DNA of 40,328 bases, taken from contig JAKCWW010000996.1 in the NCBI GenBank assembly GCA_026260175.1, forward strand, positions 24,623 to 64,950, in the 5' to 3' direction. Origin of the DNA: Reticulitermes lucifugus (lineage: Eukaryota; Arthropoda; Insecta; Blattodea; Rhinotermitidae). Both the position numbers and the translations under genes were made by a program. Positions 21,459 to 32,370 of the stretch are shown here, piece by piece. Under the pieces are notes generated by a model. The model was not told where the DNA came from, did not search any database, and saw only the letters and a program-made list of their open reading frames with translations. Positions within the stretch are counted from its first letter, which is position 1. Every line of letters starts with the position of its first letter.

Positions 21459-21965
21459 CGTAACATTGAGGCGCGTTCTCGTAACCATTGTTGCCGTGGG
21501 AAAGCAATAAGTGTTACATATTATGAGTGTGTGTCTGTAGCCTTAGTTATCCAGCATGCAAAGCGCATGCGCNGTATTATATTGTCATCTGTGGCCTGTC
21601 CGGCTGTACCATATTTTTCCACATTATCTCATAAACGGCACGTTTTTCGGAAAAAAGTTATCGAACATAAAATGTGTGTTTTTATTTACTCTACAACTTT
21701 TATCTGAGACATTTCTCATTCTAAGAAGAATTCAGCGAGATACTATCATAAATTTACATAGGTCTTCATGTAAAGTACGCTTTATTCTTGTCAGATTTTA
21801 ATGAAACTTGGATTTTCTCGATCAGAGTTTCGAAAAGTACTCAGAAACCAAATTTCATAAAGTTCATCCAGTGGGAGACGCATTGTTACGTACGGACGGA
21901 CGGAGAGACAGACATGACGAAGCTCATAGTCGCTTTTCGAAATTTTGCCAACGCACCTAAAAAGG
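21459..21965 (+). repeat. Dispersed repeat ending in a gacagac-rich tract, copy 2
   Basis: Carries the same ordered blocks as 7803-8155 but with about 170 bp more between the first block (cgtaacattgaggcgcgttc) and the cttcatgtaaagt block, so one copy has an insertion or the other a deletion. It ends acggacggacggagagacag, then cgcttttcgaaattttgcc and cgcacctaaaaa. Open frames here are chance. Confidence 0.75.
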
Positions 21966-24900
21966 AAACAAAGGACCCGATAAACAGGGCAGGAGGGAAG
22001 GAAGTAAACAAAGAAAAACTAGGAGGAATTCTAGAAAATCAGATGAACTGTACAAAGCATATGTTCTACACTAGAGTGAGTAATATTTCAAACATCAGTA
22101 ACCATTCTCAGGTTTTTTTCATCATTCTCAAGACAAAGGTTAGCTTAAGGCACTGACATTCTGTCTGCCTTGCTGTTCCGCATTCCTCTTCATCCTATGT
22201 CGACTGGGGCGCATGAATACCGTTTCGATTTACCTGTCCATTCTTCTATTCTTACTGCTCAACCGGAAAGCAGTAGCCATTTCTTGGATCCTTTTTTTCT
22301 TTGGTTAAGCACGAATGTTCCTCCTTTCGGGAGTTCGCTCTACCTCTGTGATCGTGAAACAAGCACACTTGTAGTGCGTATTACAAATCGCAATAATCGT
22401 AGTTCGCAGTGTAGAGGTAGGGATACTGACCTACTTCACACGTGATTACTAGCACAAGCACGTTGATACTTCAACGAGAAATTTTTACAGATGTAAATAT
22501 CGTTACTAAGTTTGGATCAGAAATATCTATTGGGAAACTTTCTGTGCAGGTGCAAAGTTTTTACGTATGGAAACAAATTCTTGTAAAAAATACTTCCTGT
22601 CCTTAACTGTGAGTCCTGGTAAGACAGTTATATCTGTGCTAAGACACTAAACTTGCTGAATTATGAGTATGCACTGAGCGATGCTACTGTCTAGGGGCAC
22701 GCTCTGAACTTTATCGGCAAAAGTGAACACTGCAATACCAACACACGCATTTATTCAACTGTAGTTTATTTTTTCCACTTTTTACTCTTATTCTTACCTA
22801 CTGCCAACTCTTGACTGCTGACATAACGAGACGAAGGAGCGTTTGTCTTCCTTGTCCTAATGTGACAGTAGATATACTAATCTCTTTTAAAATATGCATT
22901 GTCTCGACGTATTATAGTTTTATAAAAAACACGAAGTTGGTTTATGGAGAAATGGCGTAGTCTGAATGCTATATGCAATTACAATGAGCGGTAGTTTTGT
23001 CGTAATCATTTGGCTCGCATGTTTCGCGGGTAACAACATACCTAAGAGGGCCCTCGTTACTGAAACGCGCATTCTTATAAAAGTGAAGTAGTGTCTAAAG
23101 TGTAGATGTTTTGGCCGGATTTGACTTGTAAACCCAATTTGTTAAGCTGACGTGTACCGACATTTGGTGTGCGGGATTTGGAATCCGTGGATCTTCACTT
23201 CCGCGCCGTCTATACAACATGAACACCTCGTTACCGTACACACTTGAACCCTGAAAATGTAGGGTTACTCGTTAACTTTGCTGTCCATGGACGAGATGAC
23301 AGTTTTACAACACAGAAGACCGTAATCTGAATAAGTACCGCTTTGAAAACCTCAGATCTTGTGTGCCAAAAAACTGCCTTGGAAATTTAATAACAGAAGG
23401 ATTGTTTAATTAAAATACGGAATCTAAAGGATTGAGACGGCTGTATTGTAATGGCATTAAAGCTTGGTACTATACTAATATTCTTAACATAAATTCTGTT
23501 TTAAGCTTCTCAATTCAGACGACACTGGATTATCGAGACAGAAATATATTGGTCCCTTGTGTGTCGTTAGGCTCTAAACTTCGCCTAATATTTCATGTTA
23601 ATATCTTGATATAACTTATGGTTGGATGTCACTGTGTTTGCCATCCTACTGTTTCACAGTAATATAAAATGCAGTTAACTTTAGTAACCACATTTGCCAA
23701 ATATGTTTATAGCAATTTCATTATCATCACTATCCTTGACGGTCAGTTATTACTGTCACAAATCTAATGTTCCTGGTACAAGCGCTTTTTGAAATTATTA
23801 TACCAAACTACACGCAATAAAATTGTTTTCTTGTATTTAGGTAAATACGTGTGTATTGAAAAATGATTTCGATTAAATTTGATCTTAAAAGAGACAACAG
23901 TATACATAAAACCCCAGACCGTTTTACTGTTGTATAAGTCACGAATTTATTTGTAGGTAGGCCCAGGTTTGTCCAATTTGCTTTAAATCTCCAGGTTTTT
24001 CCCGTGGGTTCTCGGCGATGCTACTGCCATTCGTTCCTGAACATTTGTTTTCAGTTTTGTCTTTTAAAAAGTATATTTATGAAATAGGACAGTGAAAATT
24101 ACTGCTCCTCTGACATGTTTTGTCTTTATGTATTTTCGCTACGTATTACAGCATGTTCTCAGTAATAAAACTACAATATTGCGGCAATAGAAGAGGGGCA
24201 TTGGTCAGAATTACAGTATCCACATTTCCCGACATAAAAAGCTCTATCTAGCAGTATGTCTTATTGTCATTCTGTGAAAGTGAGCGTGTCAAGTTACTAT
24301 GTTGCACGAAAAGTTGGAGCTAAACTTTGGCCCTGTATGGACCAAAATCAAACACGCTTTGTTACATAACTCTTTAATACCTTCCTTACTTCATGTAAAT
24401 GTCTTGACGAATTTCGGAGACGGATCTTACGAACGGAAGAGCAAACAGACTTTCCCATTATGTCTTCGTTTTCTGAGTTTGGTTGAAAATGAATATAGAA
24501 ATCCTGAGGCTCCTATTACCGCACACTGAATTTCAGTTCCTTGTGTTAATTGCTCTGTGTCTATAGAACTGCAGTAATAATGAAGCCCGTCGCTTCGTTT
24601 GTCGTTGATTGAGGAGTTCTGGCTGATCTTTGTGACCGGCGGATCCGCTTATGTCTCGCTAAAACTTTGATACCCGACCATGCTTCATTTCGATCATCGC
24701 TCGCTTGGGGCGTTACCGTCATCGCCGTCGTCGTCATCGTATTTCCATTTAACTCTGAGAACATCATCCGCCTCCCTCCTTCACTCTACGATTTTATTTT
24801 CTCTTTCTGTGTGAGCATATCTCTCTTACGTCGGGAAGAACGAGGGAAGGAAGAAGCTGGAATACTGGAAAGTCTATGTAACTGCTGTTCCTTATCCTAA

Positions 24901-25117
24901 TTCTTACATTATTCGTACTGCTCGCTGTATGCATTTAGTGTTTTCAGCTTTCATTATTTTGTTTTTGGTCTCAGTTCATTTTCTGTGTTTAGCTATTCAG
25001 TTAATGTGTCCATATGCTAAACAATTCCACATCTAATAGCGTGTGTAATATGGACGTCATAATGGTGACAAGGAAGTTCGTCGAAAATAAATAGTCACTG
25101 AAAATGACTGTCAAGTG
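21966..25117. other. No gene recognised
   Basis: Three kilobases with open frames of 91 codons or fewer (the 122-codon frame starting at 21788 begins inside the repeat above). A cluster at 23005-23090 (catgtttcgcgggtaac, cctaagagggccctcg, tgaaacgcgc) has paired words but I cannot assign it. No coding domain was recognised. Confidence 0.5.
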
Positions 25118-25477
25118 TTGCTTCAGAAAGAAGGGTGAGAAAGAGGAGTGGCTGGAATAGTGAGGAGTCGCTTCATTACTGACGAGGAGAGGGTTATTAA
25201 AAGTTAGGAGAAGGAGGAGATTTCTAAACAATGAAGAGGAGGAGGAGTAGTAGCAGTAGTAGCAGGCGTTGCTTCAAATGTGTGGAATAGTAGGAGGAGT
25301 TTCGTAAAAAGCGGGCAGTAATAGGAGGAGTCGCTTCAAAAGTGAAGAGTAGTAGGAGGAATTGCTTCAAAATTGAGGAGTAGTAGGAGTAGTAGCAGGC
25401 GTTGCTTAAAACGTGAGGAGTAGTGTGAGGAGTTGTTTCAAAAACGAGGAGTAATAGGAGGAGTTGCTTCAATAATC
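25118..25477. repeat. Diverged 31-bp minisatellite rich in gag/tag triplets
   Basis: About eight to ten units built on ttgcttcaaaa followed by a gaggagtagtaggaggag-like half. Units are mostly 31 bp, with two longer ones expanded by extra agtagtagcaggcg. Because 31 is not a multiple of three, the Leu-rich open frame on the minus strand shifts frame from unit to unit and is not a protein repeat. Confidence 0.8.
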
Positions 25478-27500
25478 AGGTAACAAATACTGCCTCTTAT
25501 TATGTAACTAAATGACTAACGAAGTGATTGAATGAATGGCCAGTATATTCATGACTTCATAAGGGACTCTTATCTGACTCGTATTATAAGATCTTGCTTG
25601 AACAGTTGATTCTTTTTTATCGATCAGTACATTCTGTTGTGTTTTGGACCTTGTAACTTTATAATCGCTGTAATGAAAATCGTGTTCCCAGTTCCGTTCG
25701 ACAGTTACGCATCTTACTCTGTAGCACTCCATTTGAAGAGCGTCATTAAATAATATGGATGTTATAAGTAGACTGTTGTATTGTTTCCTCTCGTCGCCTC
25801 TTAGTTGATCTCTCGTAGGCCCTACTGCCTTGTATGTGGTAGACTTTCGTTGGAATTTTTATTTTATACTTTGTGCAGCTTTGGGAGAAAAGGAGCCGAA
25901 CGAAGCGACAAATACTGCAAAGACCCAAATAGCAGATGCTGGTGAATTTATTTAAAAAAAGAAGAATCGTCGTAAGGCAACGGAGGAGGTGGAGGTAGAA
26001 AGACACTAAAGGAGCTAGTTGGACTGGAAATATTATCTGTTTCTTTTCCACAGAATTGAGGACGCTTTTTTTTTTTTGCTGTCGTGTTACGAATTTGATA
26101 CTTCGAAGGAAAGAGAAGGATGACAATCCACAAGTACTCCGAAACACGTAATCTTGATACTTGAAAGCATGAAGACGAAACAACAGAGAAAGTCAGAAAA
26201 AGTAATCAGTAACCCTTGGGACTGGAGGTTACTAGCGAGGAATTTTGCGCCATCTGCGGTATAAGTCCTTGGAAACAAAAGTATTGGAATGAGAACGAAA
26301 CCTTAATGTCTCGGGTTTAGACTTTCCGGTAGCTTCTAGGCTGAGGTCCTGGATAGGCTGTTGATCAGCAATGTAAGATTGTACAGCACGCAGTGAAGTG
26401 GACATTTCTAACTTGTGCTCTTCGCGTGATGTTATTAGGGCAATTAAATAAAGGAGGATGACTGATGTGGACAGGGCAAAGGAGAAATGTCAAATGCACA
26501 CGTAACTTTATTTGAAAGTTCTCAAGGCTCGTAAACCACATGGTAGATCTAGACGTAGATGGGACTATAAGTCTGTTAGGCGTAGTAAACTACAGACATA
26601 ATTTACGGATAGAGTGAGATTCCACTAACCCAACACTTAACAGTGTTTATACTGTCTTTTTCAAGTGAAGATGAAGGTTAAAGGATGCCTGGCAGCTGTA
26701 TGTGTCTGTTGGCTTGTCTGTCCCTAATGATTCTGAAGGGACTGACTGAGATATATTAAATTTTTAACACTGGTTGTCGCCGTATTTTTCCCCAATAAGC
26801 AGAATTATCATGCTGACGTGTGGAACCTATGAATGCCTTTATTTGATGTTCTCACAACGGTGAATATTGAGATTACAGTGTTCTGAGGTGTTACGTTTTG
26901 CAGGTTGGTAAGTTGTTGGTACCAACATTGTAGATAAGGCTCCGCAGACACGGCGGTACGCGGAGCCTCGAGGGTCATGGGAATGGGGAGGGGGGAAGGT
27001 TGGCAGCGTACAGATTACTAAAAATTTTTGCAACAATGCTAAAAGAAAATTTTTATGCGTTTTTCCGGATTGTATTTCATTCTTTTGACAGAAGGCAGTA
27101 TTCTGAGAAATCCGAGAGTAACGTCTCTAATAATTGTGGGGAGGGGGGGCCCGATTATCGACCTGAAGGGGGCCCGATCTGTTATCTACGCTGCTGCTTT
27201 GGAGGAACCTGGGTTTTTTTATTAATGCCCTTCTCAGAGAACTCTTCCATCTCTGACACTTCCAAAATTTATATTGTATTACTACTGATATTAATTTCAT
27301 GTAGTTATTTACCGGTCTGTATTTATTTTTAGAGTGATTTATTTACTGACGTAACAAAAGAACTTCTGCGCTTCTGTTTGCAGTATATCTGTTTGTGTTC
27401 TCCATAAATGACTTAGGTTCCATGATAAGCTTAACACCCTAAGTAGTCGCCTATTTTTTTCTATTTATGAGCCTAATATTCACCAGAATTGATTCTAAAC
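25478..27500. other. No gene recognised; one short hairpin
   Basis: Holds the longest open frame of the window (145 codons, minus strand, 25746-26183). It is low-complexity and overlaps two other frames, so I do not call it a gene. A perfect 8-bp inverted pair ggctccgc (26938-26945) and gcggagcc (26960-26967) is present. Nothing else was recognised. Confidence 0.5.
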
Positions 27501-27778
27501 CTGTCCTTACGCACGCCGACACAAAGATATACGAGACAATGGAGGCATACATCCACGCATTCTTAATATCAGCACTAAAGGCGAGTGTTCAGCTTCACGT
27601 TCCAGCCAATGTACCTCCAGGGAAGTAACGCCCGCACAAGAGGCTGGGTTGGCCTCAGAACCGTTCTGAACGCTGTAGGGAGGACAAAAATCTCTTTCCT
27701 TGATGGAAATCGAACCCAGATTCTCCGATACTCATGCAGTAGCTTCGTCACTTTAGTGACTGAGCTTCCTCGGCTTTT
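27501..27778 (-). mobile_element. SINE family F2 copy, reverse
   Basis: On the minus strand there is an A-box-like aagctcagtcac and the B box gggttcgatttcc (27705-27717). Then come the link (agagatttttgtcctcc), agcgttcagaacggttctg, ccaacccagcctctt, a rearranged central domain, cgtgaagctgaacactcgc, tagtgctgatattaagaat and a tail ending gtcggcgtgcgtaaggacag. A 66-codon plus-strand frame lies wholly inside and is not a gene. Confidence 0.85.
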
Positions 27779-29000
27779 GGTATAGATTTATCTGTCCTAC
27801 AGTTGCCAGACGTGACCTCAAAATTTCGCTCCACCTCCATGTTTGTAACTTTTATTAGAGCTGAAAATACCAAGGCCTTAATCAATCAAATGCAGCTCGT
27901 GGCTTCTGGCATGCAGCGTAAAACACGTCTCGTGAAGAAACTGCATGCTGTCATTGTGGGACAGCCATTTATTCAACCAACATGCTGTGGAGTTTCTCCA
28001 CCCTGAATGTAAGAATTCTTTGTTGCAACAAGCCCACGCAGCAGGTTTTAAGGAGTGACGTTCGCAGTGACGTCATCACAGAATTTGCCATGTTTTCCGG
28101 CTGCCCGCCCATTCTAAACTGTTTTTATATTGTTTTGCGCCAGTTATATATAATTACTTGCATGTGTGATGCCGTATTTCGTTTTTACTGTAAGTGAAAT
28201 GACGATGACTTGTCAAAGTTGCCCTTTCCGAACGCGACTATCGTGTTATTCAAATTAAAAGCAGACATACATGCATATAAAGTGTCTGACGACCAGAAAG
28301 GCGGATATGTCACATAATTTTGTATAGGTATAATGCTATTAGAATTTGTGCCTCCGTGCAGGGTTATTATGTTTGTATTTATGCTCATGACAAATGAACA
28401 GCAGCAGGCACTGCGTATGCTCACACATGTAGCACGCTGGGAAGGTACTATTCGGACCGCTGATGTTTAAATTAAGGGGTTGGGGTGCATGTGCATGTAG
28501 GTGGGTGTGTGCCTGTAGAGCAGAATTAATGTGCACCAAAATTGGCGTGTTATTGTGGAGTAATTTATCACTTTACCGTTTCTGTGCCCGAAACTGGATG
28601 TTTAGTTAACTCAATTTCCTCTGCGAAGTATATAGTCGCTTACCGAAAACGTTGGCACATCTGCTTCTTGTAATTTACACCGGGTTTAAACTAACAAAAC
28701 ATGTAGCCGCTAGGAAGAATGGTAAGTCTGTTTTCCTATTGTATAGATTTACGAGTTTTAAGTTTTTTTTTTGTAAAAAAAATTATCACATAAGCAAAAC
28801 TTCCGTGTGCATTAAATCTGTTGGATATTACCTCAAAGTTTTGCATCGCCGCCATGTTTGTAATTGACTCACTAACAATAATTCATTCGATGTGCCTAGC
28901 TCCACATTTGCATCAGTTATCGCAATGATATCGACAACTGGACAGAACGTTAGAACGACTGCCTTTTTCGTATATTACAATCTGAAAAAAATATCACATC
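27779..29000. other. No gene recognised; a short repeated word pair
   Basis: Two spots share acctcaaaattt or near, followed about 15 bp later by ccatgtttgtaa (near 27810-27850 and 28830-28863), suggesting fragments of another dispersed repeat. Open frames are 79 codons or fewer and unrecognised. Confidence 0.45.
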
Positions 29001-29252
29001 AAAAAAGTTGCGTATTTTTCAAAGATATTATCTCCGTAGATAATTGCAGTACCCTGAAGTATGTGGCGCTAGTGTAGCTCACAAGTTCTTTCGGCCGCCA
29101 TGTTGTTAATCCCGAATATACAGATTTAGAATATACGTCTGAGGAGTACCCTCCAGTGAGACGAAATCTATATCGAGTTTCGTGAAAATCGGTCAAGATG
29201 TACAAAAGTCGAGATTAGGCACACACACCCACACACAGACAGACATAATCAT
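29001..29252 (+). repeat. Probable gacagac-tract repeat, diverged
   Basis: Contains ggccgccatgttgttaat, then tttcgtgaaaatcggtcaag (29178-29197) and a terminal acacacagacagacataatc. This is the same ending style as the repeats at 7803 and 21459 with little shared sequence, so it may be another family of the same kind. Confidence 0.45.
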
Positions 29253-29520
29253 GTATTCATACCTTATAAACATATATTTTTCCTTTCACGGAGACAAGTA
29301 GGCTTAAAATGGTCCAACTTCTTAAAATATATCCAACAAACTGTAATGGACTGATTGACAAACAGATCGATTGGTTGACCCGTGGATGTGCGTTACTGAT
29401 TTTTTTATACCTGACTGATTGACTGGATGACTGGATTAGCAACCGGATGTTCTACGTTCTGGCTCAGCTGATTTGACTATTTGAGAACTAATTAATTGAA
29501 TTATTGGTTGACTGACTATT

Positions 29521-29661
29521 GCATCCTCATTTACCCAACAACACGATGACTGACTTGCTAGCATCCTGATTTACCCAACAACACGATGACTGACTTGCTA
29601 GCATCCTGATTTACCCGCCTGTTTGAAGAACGACTTGCTGAAATCCTGATTTACCCTCCTG
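29521..29661. repeat. 40-bp tandem repeat, about 3.5 units
   Basis: Units 1 and 2 (29521-29560, 29561-29600) differ at one base. Unit 3 (29601-29640) is diverged in its middle, and a partial fourth unit (atcctgatttaccc) follows. The preceding 120 bp are rich in tgactga words, perhaps older debris of the same kind. Confidence 0.9.
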
Positions 29662-29904
29662 TAGCTGTCAGATGTAGCGCCACTGGTCACAAAGTGATAC
29701 CTAATCAGGTACCCAAGGGATAATATTTAGTTATGAAGAAATACGGCGTACCTGTGACTTGTTTGGTTATTTTAATGGTTATCTAAACATCACTTGGCTC
29801 CTCAGACATTGAATTGGTTACGATTTCATAAAACAAATTGAGAGTTTTGAACGTCTTGCAGTGAATTTCTGCACCCTCGGTATATAGATTTTTTTACTGA
29901 AGTA

Positions 29905-30140
29905 TACCAATCACAATCCAGATGACTCAGTATCTGCGACCGAGAAGTCGGGGTTCGAATGCCGTTAGGGACAAACATTTTTTTTTGTCCACACCGTTCA
30001 AACTGGTGGTGGGGCCCAACCAACCTCTCATACAAGAGGTACAGGGAATTCTTTCTCCGGCGGTAAAGCGATCGGAACGTGAAGCTGACCACTCACCTCC
30101 ATCTAACGCCAAGGTTAATTCATGTATTTTTATCTTCAGT
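29905..30140 (+). mobile_element. SINE family F2 copy
   Basis: B box ggttcgaatgcc (29952-29963), the T-rich link, accgttcaaactggtggtgg, ggcccaaccaacctctc, the central domain gaggtacagggaattctttc and ggcggtaaag, then cgtgaagctgaccactcacc, ctccatctaacgccaag and a worn tail. The A-box end is degraded. Three open frames of 88-130 codons overlap it on both strands and are products of the SINE. Confidence 0.85.
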
Positions 30141-30662
30141 TTTCCATGCGTCCTCGTGGAATGGTGCACAGTTAAGCACAGGAGCTGCTTGTGTATCATT
30201 TTGTACTTCATTGCTGGTATATCAGAATCCAATGTGCTTAGTTCTCGAGACGATATTCTGCAGAAGTCGCCCCTCTCTTTCTCTCCCCCTATCTTCACAG
30301 AGAGCTTTTATTAATTTAATGAAAGTCGTTCGTCCCCGCGACTGTATGTGCATTTACATACAGTCGGGACTTGCTCCGCAGCAGCACAAAAGCTAATTTC
30401 CAGCAGAACTGCAACGAAGATATCTAAATCTTTCAAACAAATGCATTACCGTATTATTGTCCACAGTATTAGCCACAATGACTTATCACATTGTGTTATT
30501 CTGCAAAGTTTAGCATCTCAGTGTATGATATAGACCCATAGCTAAACTTCAGAACTCTTATGCGTTATTGAGGTGCGAATTTTTGAAGAATTACTTTAAA
30601 CAATTTACCAGTCTATACACAGTGACGTACAATACACAATGCTCATATTTGGTATACACTAT
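30141..30662. other. No gene recognised
   Basis: Unassigned sequence up to the palindrome. Confidence 0.5.
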
Positions 30663-30748
30663 TATACAGGGCATACACAAAAGAATGGTGCGGTTTTAAT
30701 AGTGAACACTATTAAAACCGCACCATTCTTTTGTGTATGCCCTGTATA
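30663..30748. mobile_element. 86-bp perfect palindrome, probable TIR-only MITE
   Basis: Two 42-bp arms (30663-30704 and 30707-30748) are exact reverse complements around a 2-bp centre (aa). The ends read tatacaggg and ccctgtata, so the element would be flanked by TA or TATA and start with CAGGG, as many DNA transposons do. Pairing stops abruptly outside the arms. It contains nothing besides the inverted repeat. Confidence 0.85.
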
Positions 30749-30830
30749 TACATATGTGTGTGTTTAAGTTTCGAACTTCTGTCGTTATTCTTACTCCATA
30801 CAACAAGTCACTCTTGTAGTTCCGGATACG

Positions 30831-30864
30831 ACATCGAGGTGGCAGTATTTGCCGAAACCGATGT
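30831..30864 (+). other. Two-stem structure resembling the hammerhead fold
   Basis: Outer stem acatcg (30831-30836) pairs with cgatgt (30859-30864). The inner stem ggca (30841-30844) pairs with tgcc (30850-30853), and gaaac follows it (30854-30858). The layout is that of a hammerhead, but only aggt lies where the seven-base catalytic ctganga should be and no cleavage triplet is present. It is at best a deleted relic. Confidence 0.3.
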
Positions 30865-31267
30865 GTCATTATTAAGCAATCATTGTTAGAGATTATGGAT
30901 GGGGCCGCTAAGCGGCAGTGATTGCAGAAAATGGATTTCTGTTGTTGGTAGGCTGCATATTTAATGAAATCGTGAGTTAATGTATCCGTAAAATAAGGGG
31001 ATCAACGAACGGGTTATTCGGTGGAAATTTTAGCTAGAGATGGTGGTTATTTATTTCGAAGGACATTGTACTGCTGCTGAATGAGCGTCAGTACAGTGTA
31101 TACAGAGTGAGATTTGTACAGTAGGTTTCGATCAGTTTCTTGCATCTTTCAGGTTATTTATAATAATCAAAACTGGAACGTGTACAACGGAAAATGGAGT
31201 GCATGGTAATACTGTCACAGTAATATATGTTAGTGAAATTTATGAACTGTATGTGTTTATATCTCTG
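30865..31267. other. No gene recognised
   Basis: Unassigned sequence before the LINE remnant. Confidence 0.5.
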
Positions 31268-31885
31268 CTACCATTTGGTCCATAATCTTCTGTCGTCCAC
31301 TTTTTCTATCCAAAAATATAAAGATTAAGATATACAGAACTATAATTTTGCCTGTTGTTTCGTATGGGTGTGAAACTTGGTCTGTCATATTAAGGGAGGA
31401 ACATAGGCTGAGGATGTTTGAGAATGGGGTGCTGAGGGGATATTTGGGTTTAAGAGGGAAGTGGTGACAGGGGACGGGAGGAGACTACGTAGTGAGGAGC
31501 TTAATGATCTGTACTCATCACCAAATGTTATTCGGTGATCAAATCAAGAAGGATGGGGTGGGCGAGTCATGTGGCACGTATGGGGGAGAGGAGATGTGCA
31601 TACAGGGTTTTGGTGGGGAAGCTTGAGGAAAAGAAATCACATGTAAGGCCTGCCCTTAGATAAGGTAATATTAAAATGGGTCTTCAAGAAATATTTTTGA
31701 GAGGCCAGGACTGGATTGATCTTCCTAGGATAGGGAGAAGTGGCGGGCTGTTTTAAACAAGGTAGTGATCCTTCGGGCCCCAAAAATACAGCGAATTTCT
31801 TGACTAGCTGAGGAACTATTAGTTTCTCAAGGAGTCTACCGCTTTGATCTTGTTAGTTGTTTAGTTAGTTAGTTAGTTAGTCTGA
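31268..31885 (+). mobile_element. LINE (non-LTR retrotransposon) ORF2 3' remnant
   Basis: Translation in shifting frames gives the C-terminal end of an endonuclease-reverse-transcriptase polyprotein. LSKNIKIK is followed by IYRTIILPVVSYGCETW (31330-31380) and LREEHRLRMFENGVL. After a frameshift comes RRLRSEELNDLYSSPNVIR, and after another shift WASHVARMGE. In-frame stops follow (for example after VIR near 31540 and after RPALR). The ILPVV-YGCETW and GHVARM motifs are characteristic of this class. The 3' end carries (ttag)n at about 31857-31882. The copy is 5'-truncated with at least three frame breaks, so it is dead. I cannot settle the clade; the short simple-repeat 3' end would fit RTE-like elements. 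Confidence 0.88.
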
Positions 31886-32139
31886 TCGCCAAGTCACGGA
31901 GTCGCCGGTTGGTATACGTATTTGGTGTAGTTGTGGCTGAAAGAATTGTATCTTTGCTGTTCAGTGTAGATTGAGGCTAGATATTTTTAATGAGGTCTGT
32001 TTTTTTTAATTTATTTCTGAAATGTCAACGTGCTTTATGCTAGTGTGTGTGTGGGTGGGGTGTGTACGTGTAGACATAACTAATTAACTATCTTAACTTC
32101 TTGTGGCAGAGATCTTCTTAAAAATTAATCGTTAATCAT
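31886..32139. other. Unassigned spacer
   Basis: AT-rich with a gtgtgtgggtggggtgtgt stretch. Nothing coding. Confidence 0.5.
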
Positions 32140-32370
32140 TTATTCATGAAATTCCCTGCATTTTATGAAACCCGAATGTTATCATGGCATTCACAGAGCC
32201 CTTCACTTGTCCCTGTCCTGAGCCAGATCAATCCAGTGCACACGCTCCCACCCTATTTCTTCGAGATCCTTTTTAATATTATTTACCCATGTACGCCTAG
32301 GCCTTCAAGGTGGTTTCTTTACTTCAGGTTTCCGCACTAAGACTCTGTATGCACCTCTTCTGGTAGGCGT
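32140..32370 (+). repeat. KFPAFY repeat family, 5' segment
   Basis: The open frame 32146-32340 begins MKFPAFYETR and continues with QINPVHTLPPYFFEILFNII and a FRFPH ending. I recognise this arrangement from repeat-derived translations that are abundant in insect genomes. The nucleotide sequence aligns with 16749-16830. The frame ends after 64 codons, and I see no sign of a functional protein. Confidence 0.65.

Noticed and set aside
23005..23090. gaaacatgcgagcc on the minus strand and tgaaacgcgc on the plus strand, resembling hammerhead strands
   Set aside because: No ctganga core and no closing stem could be found on either strand.
25224..25472. Leu-rich minus-strand frame that could be read as a membrane protein
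   Set aside because: It is the translation of a gag/tag-rich minisatellite with a 31-bp period that shifts frame between units.
25746..26183. 145-codon minus-strand open frame, the longest in the window
   Set aside because: Low-complexity composition, two other frames overlap it, and no domain or splice context is recognisable.
26938..26967. ggctccgc/gcggagcc hairpin considered as a terminator or regulatory site
   Set aside because: An 8-bp inverted pair alone is expected by chance in 40 kb, and there is no adjacent gene.
29922..30314. Open frames of 88-130 codons on both strands
   Set aside because: They lie across an F2 SINE and shadow each other.
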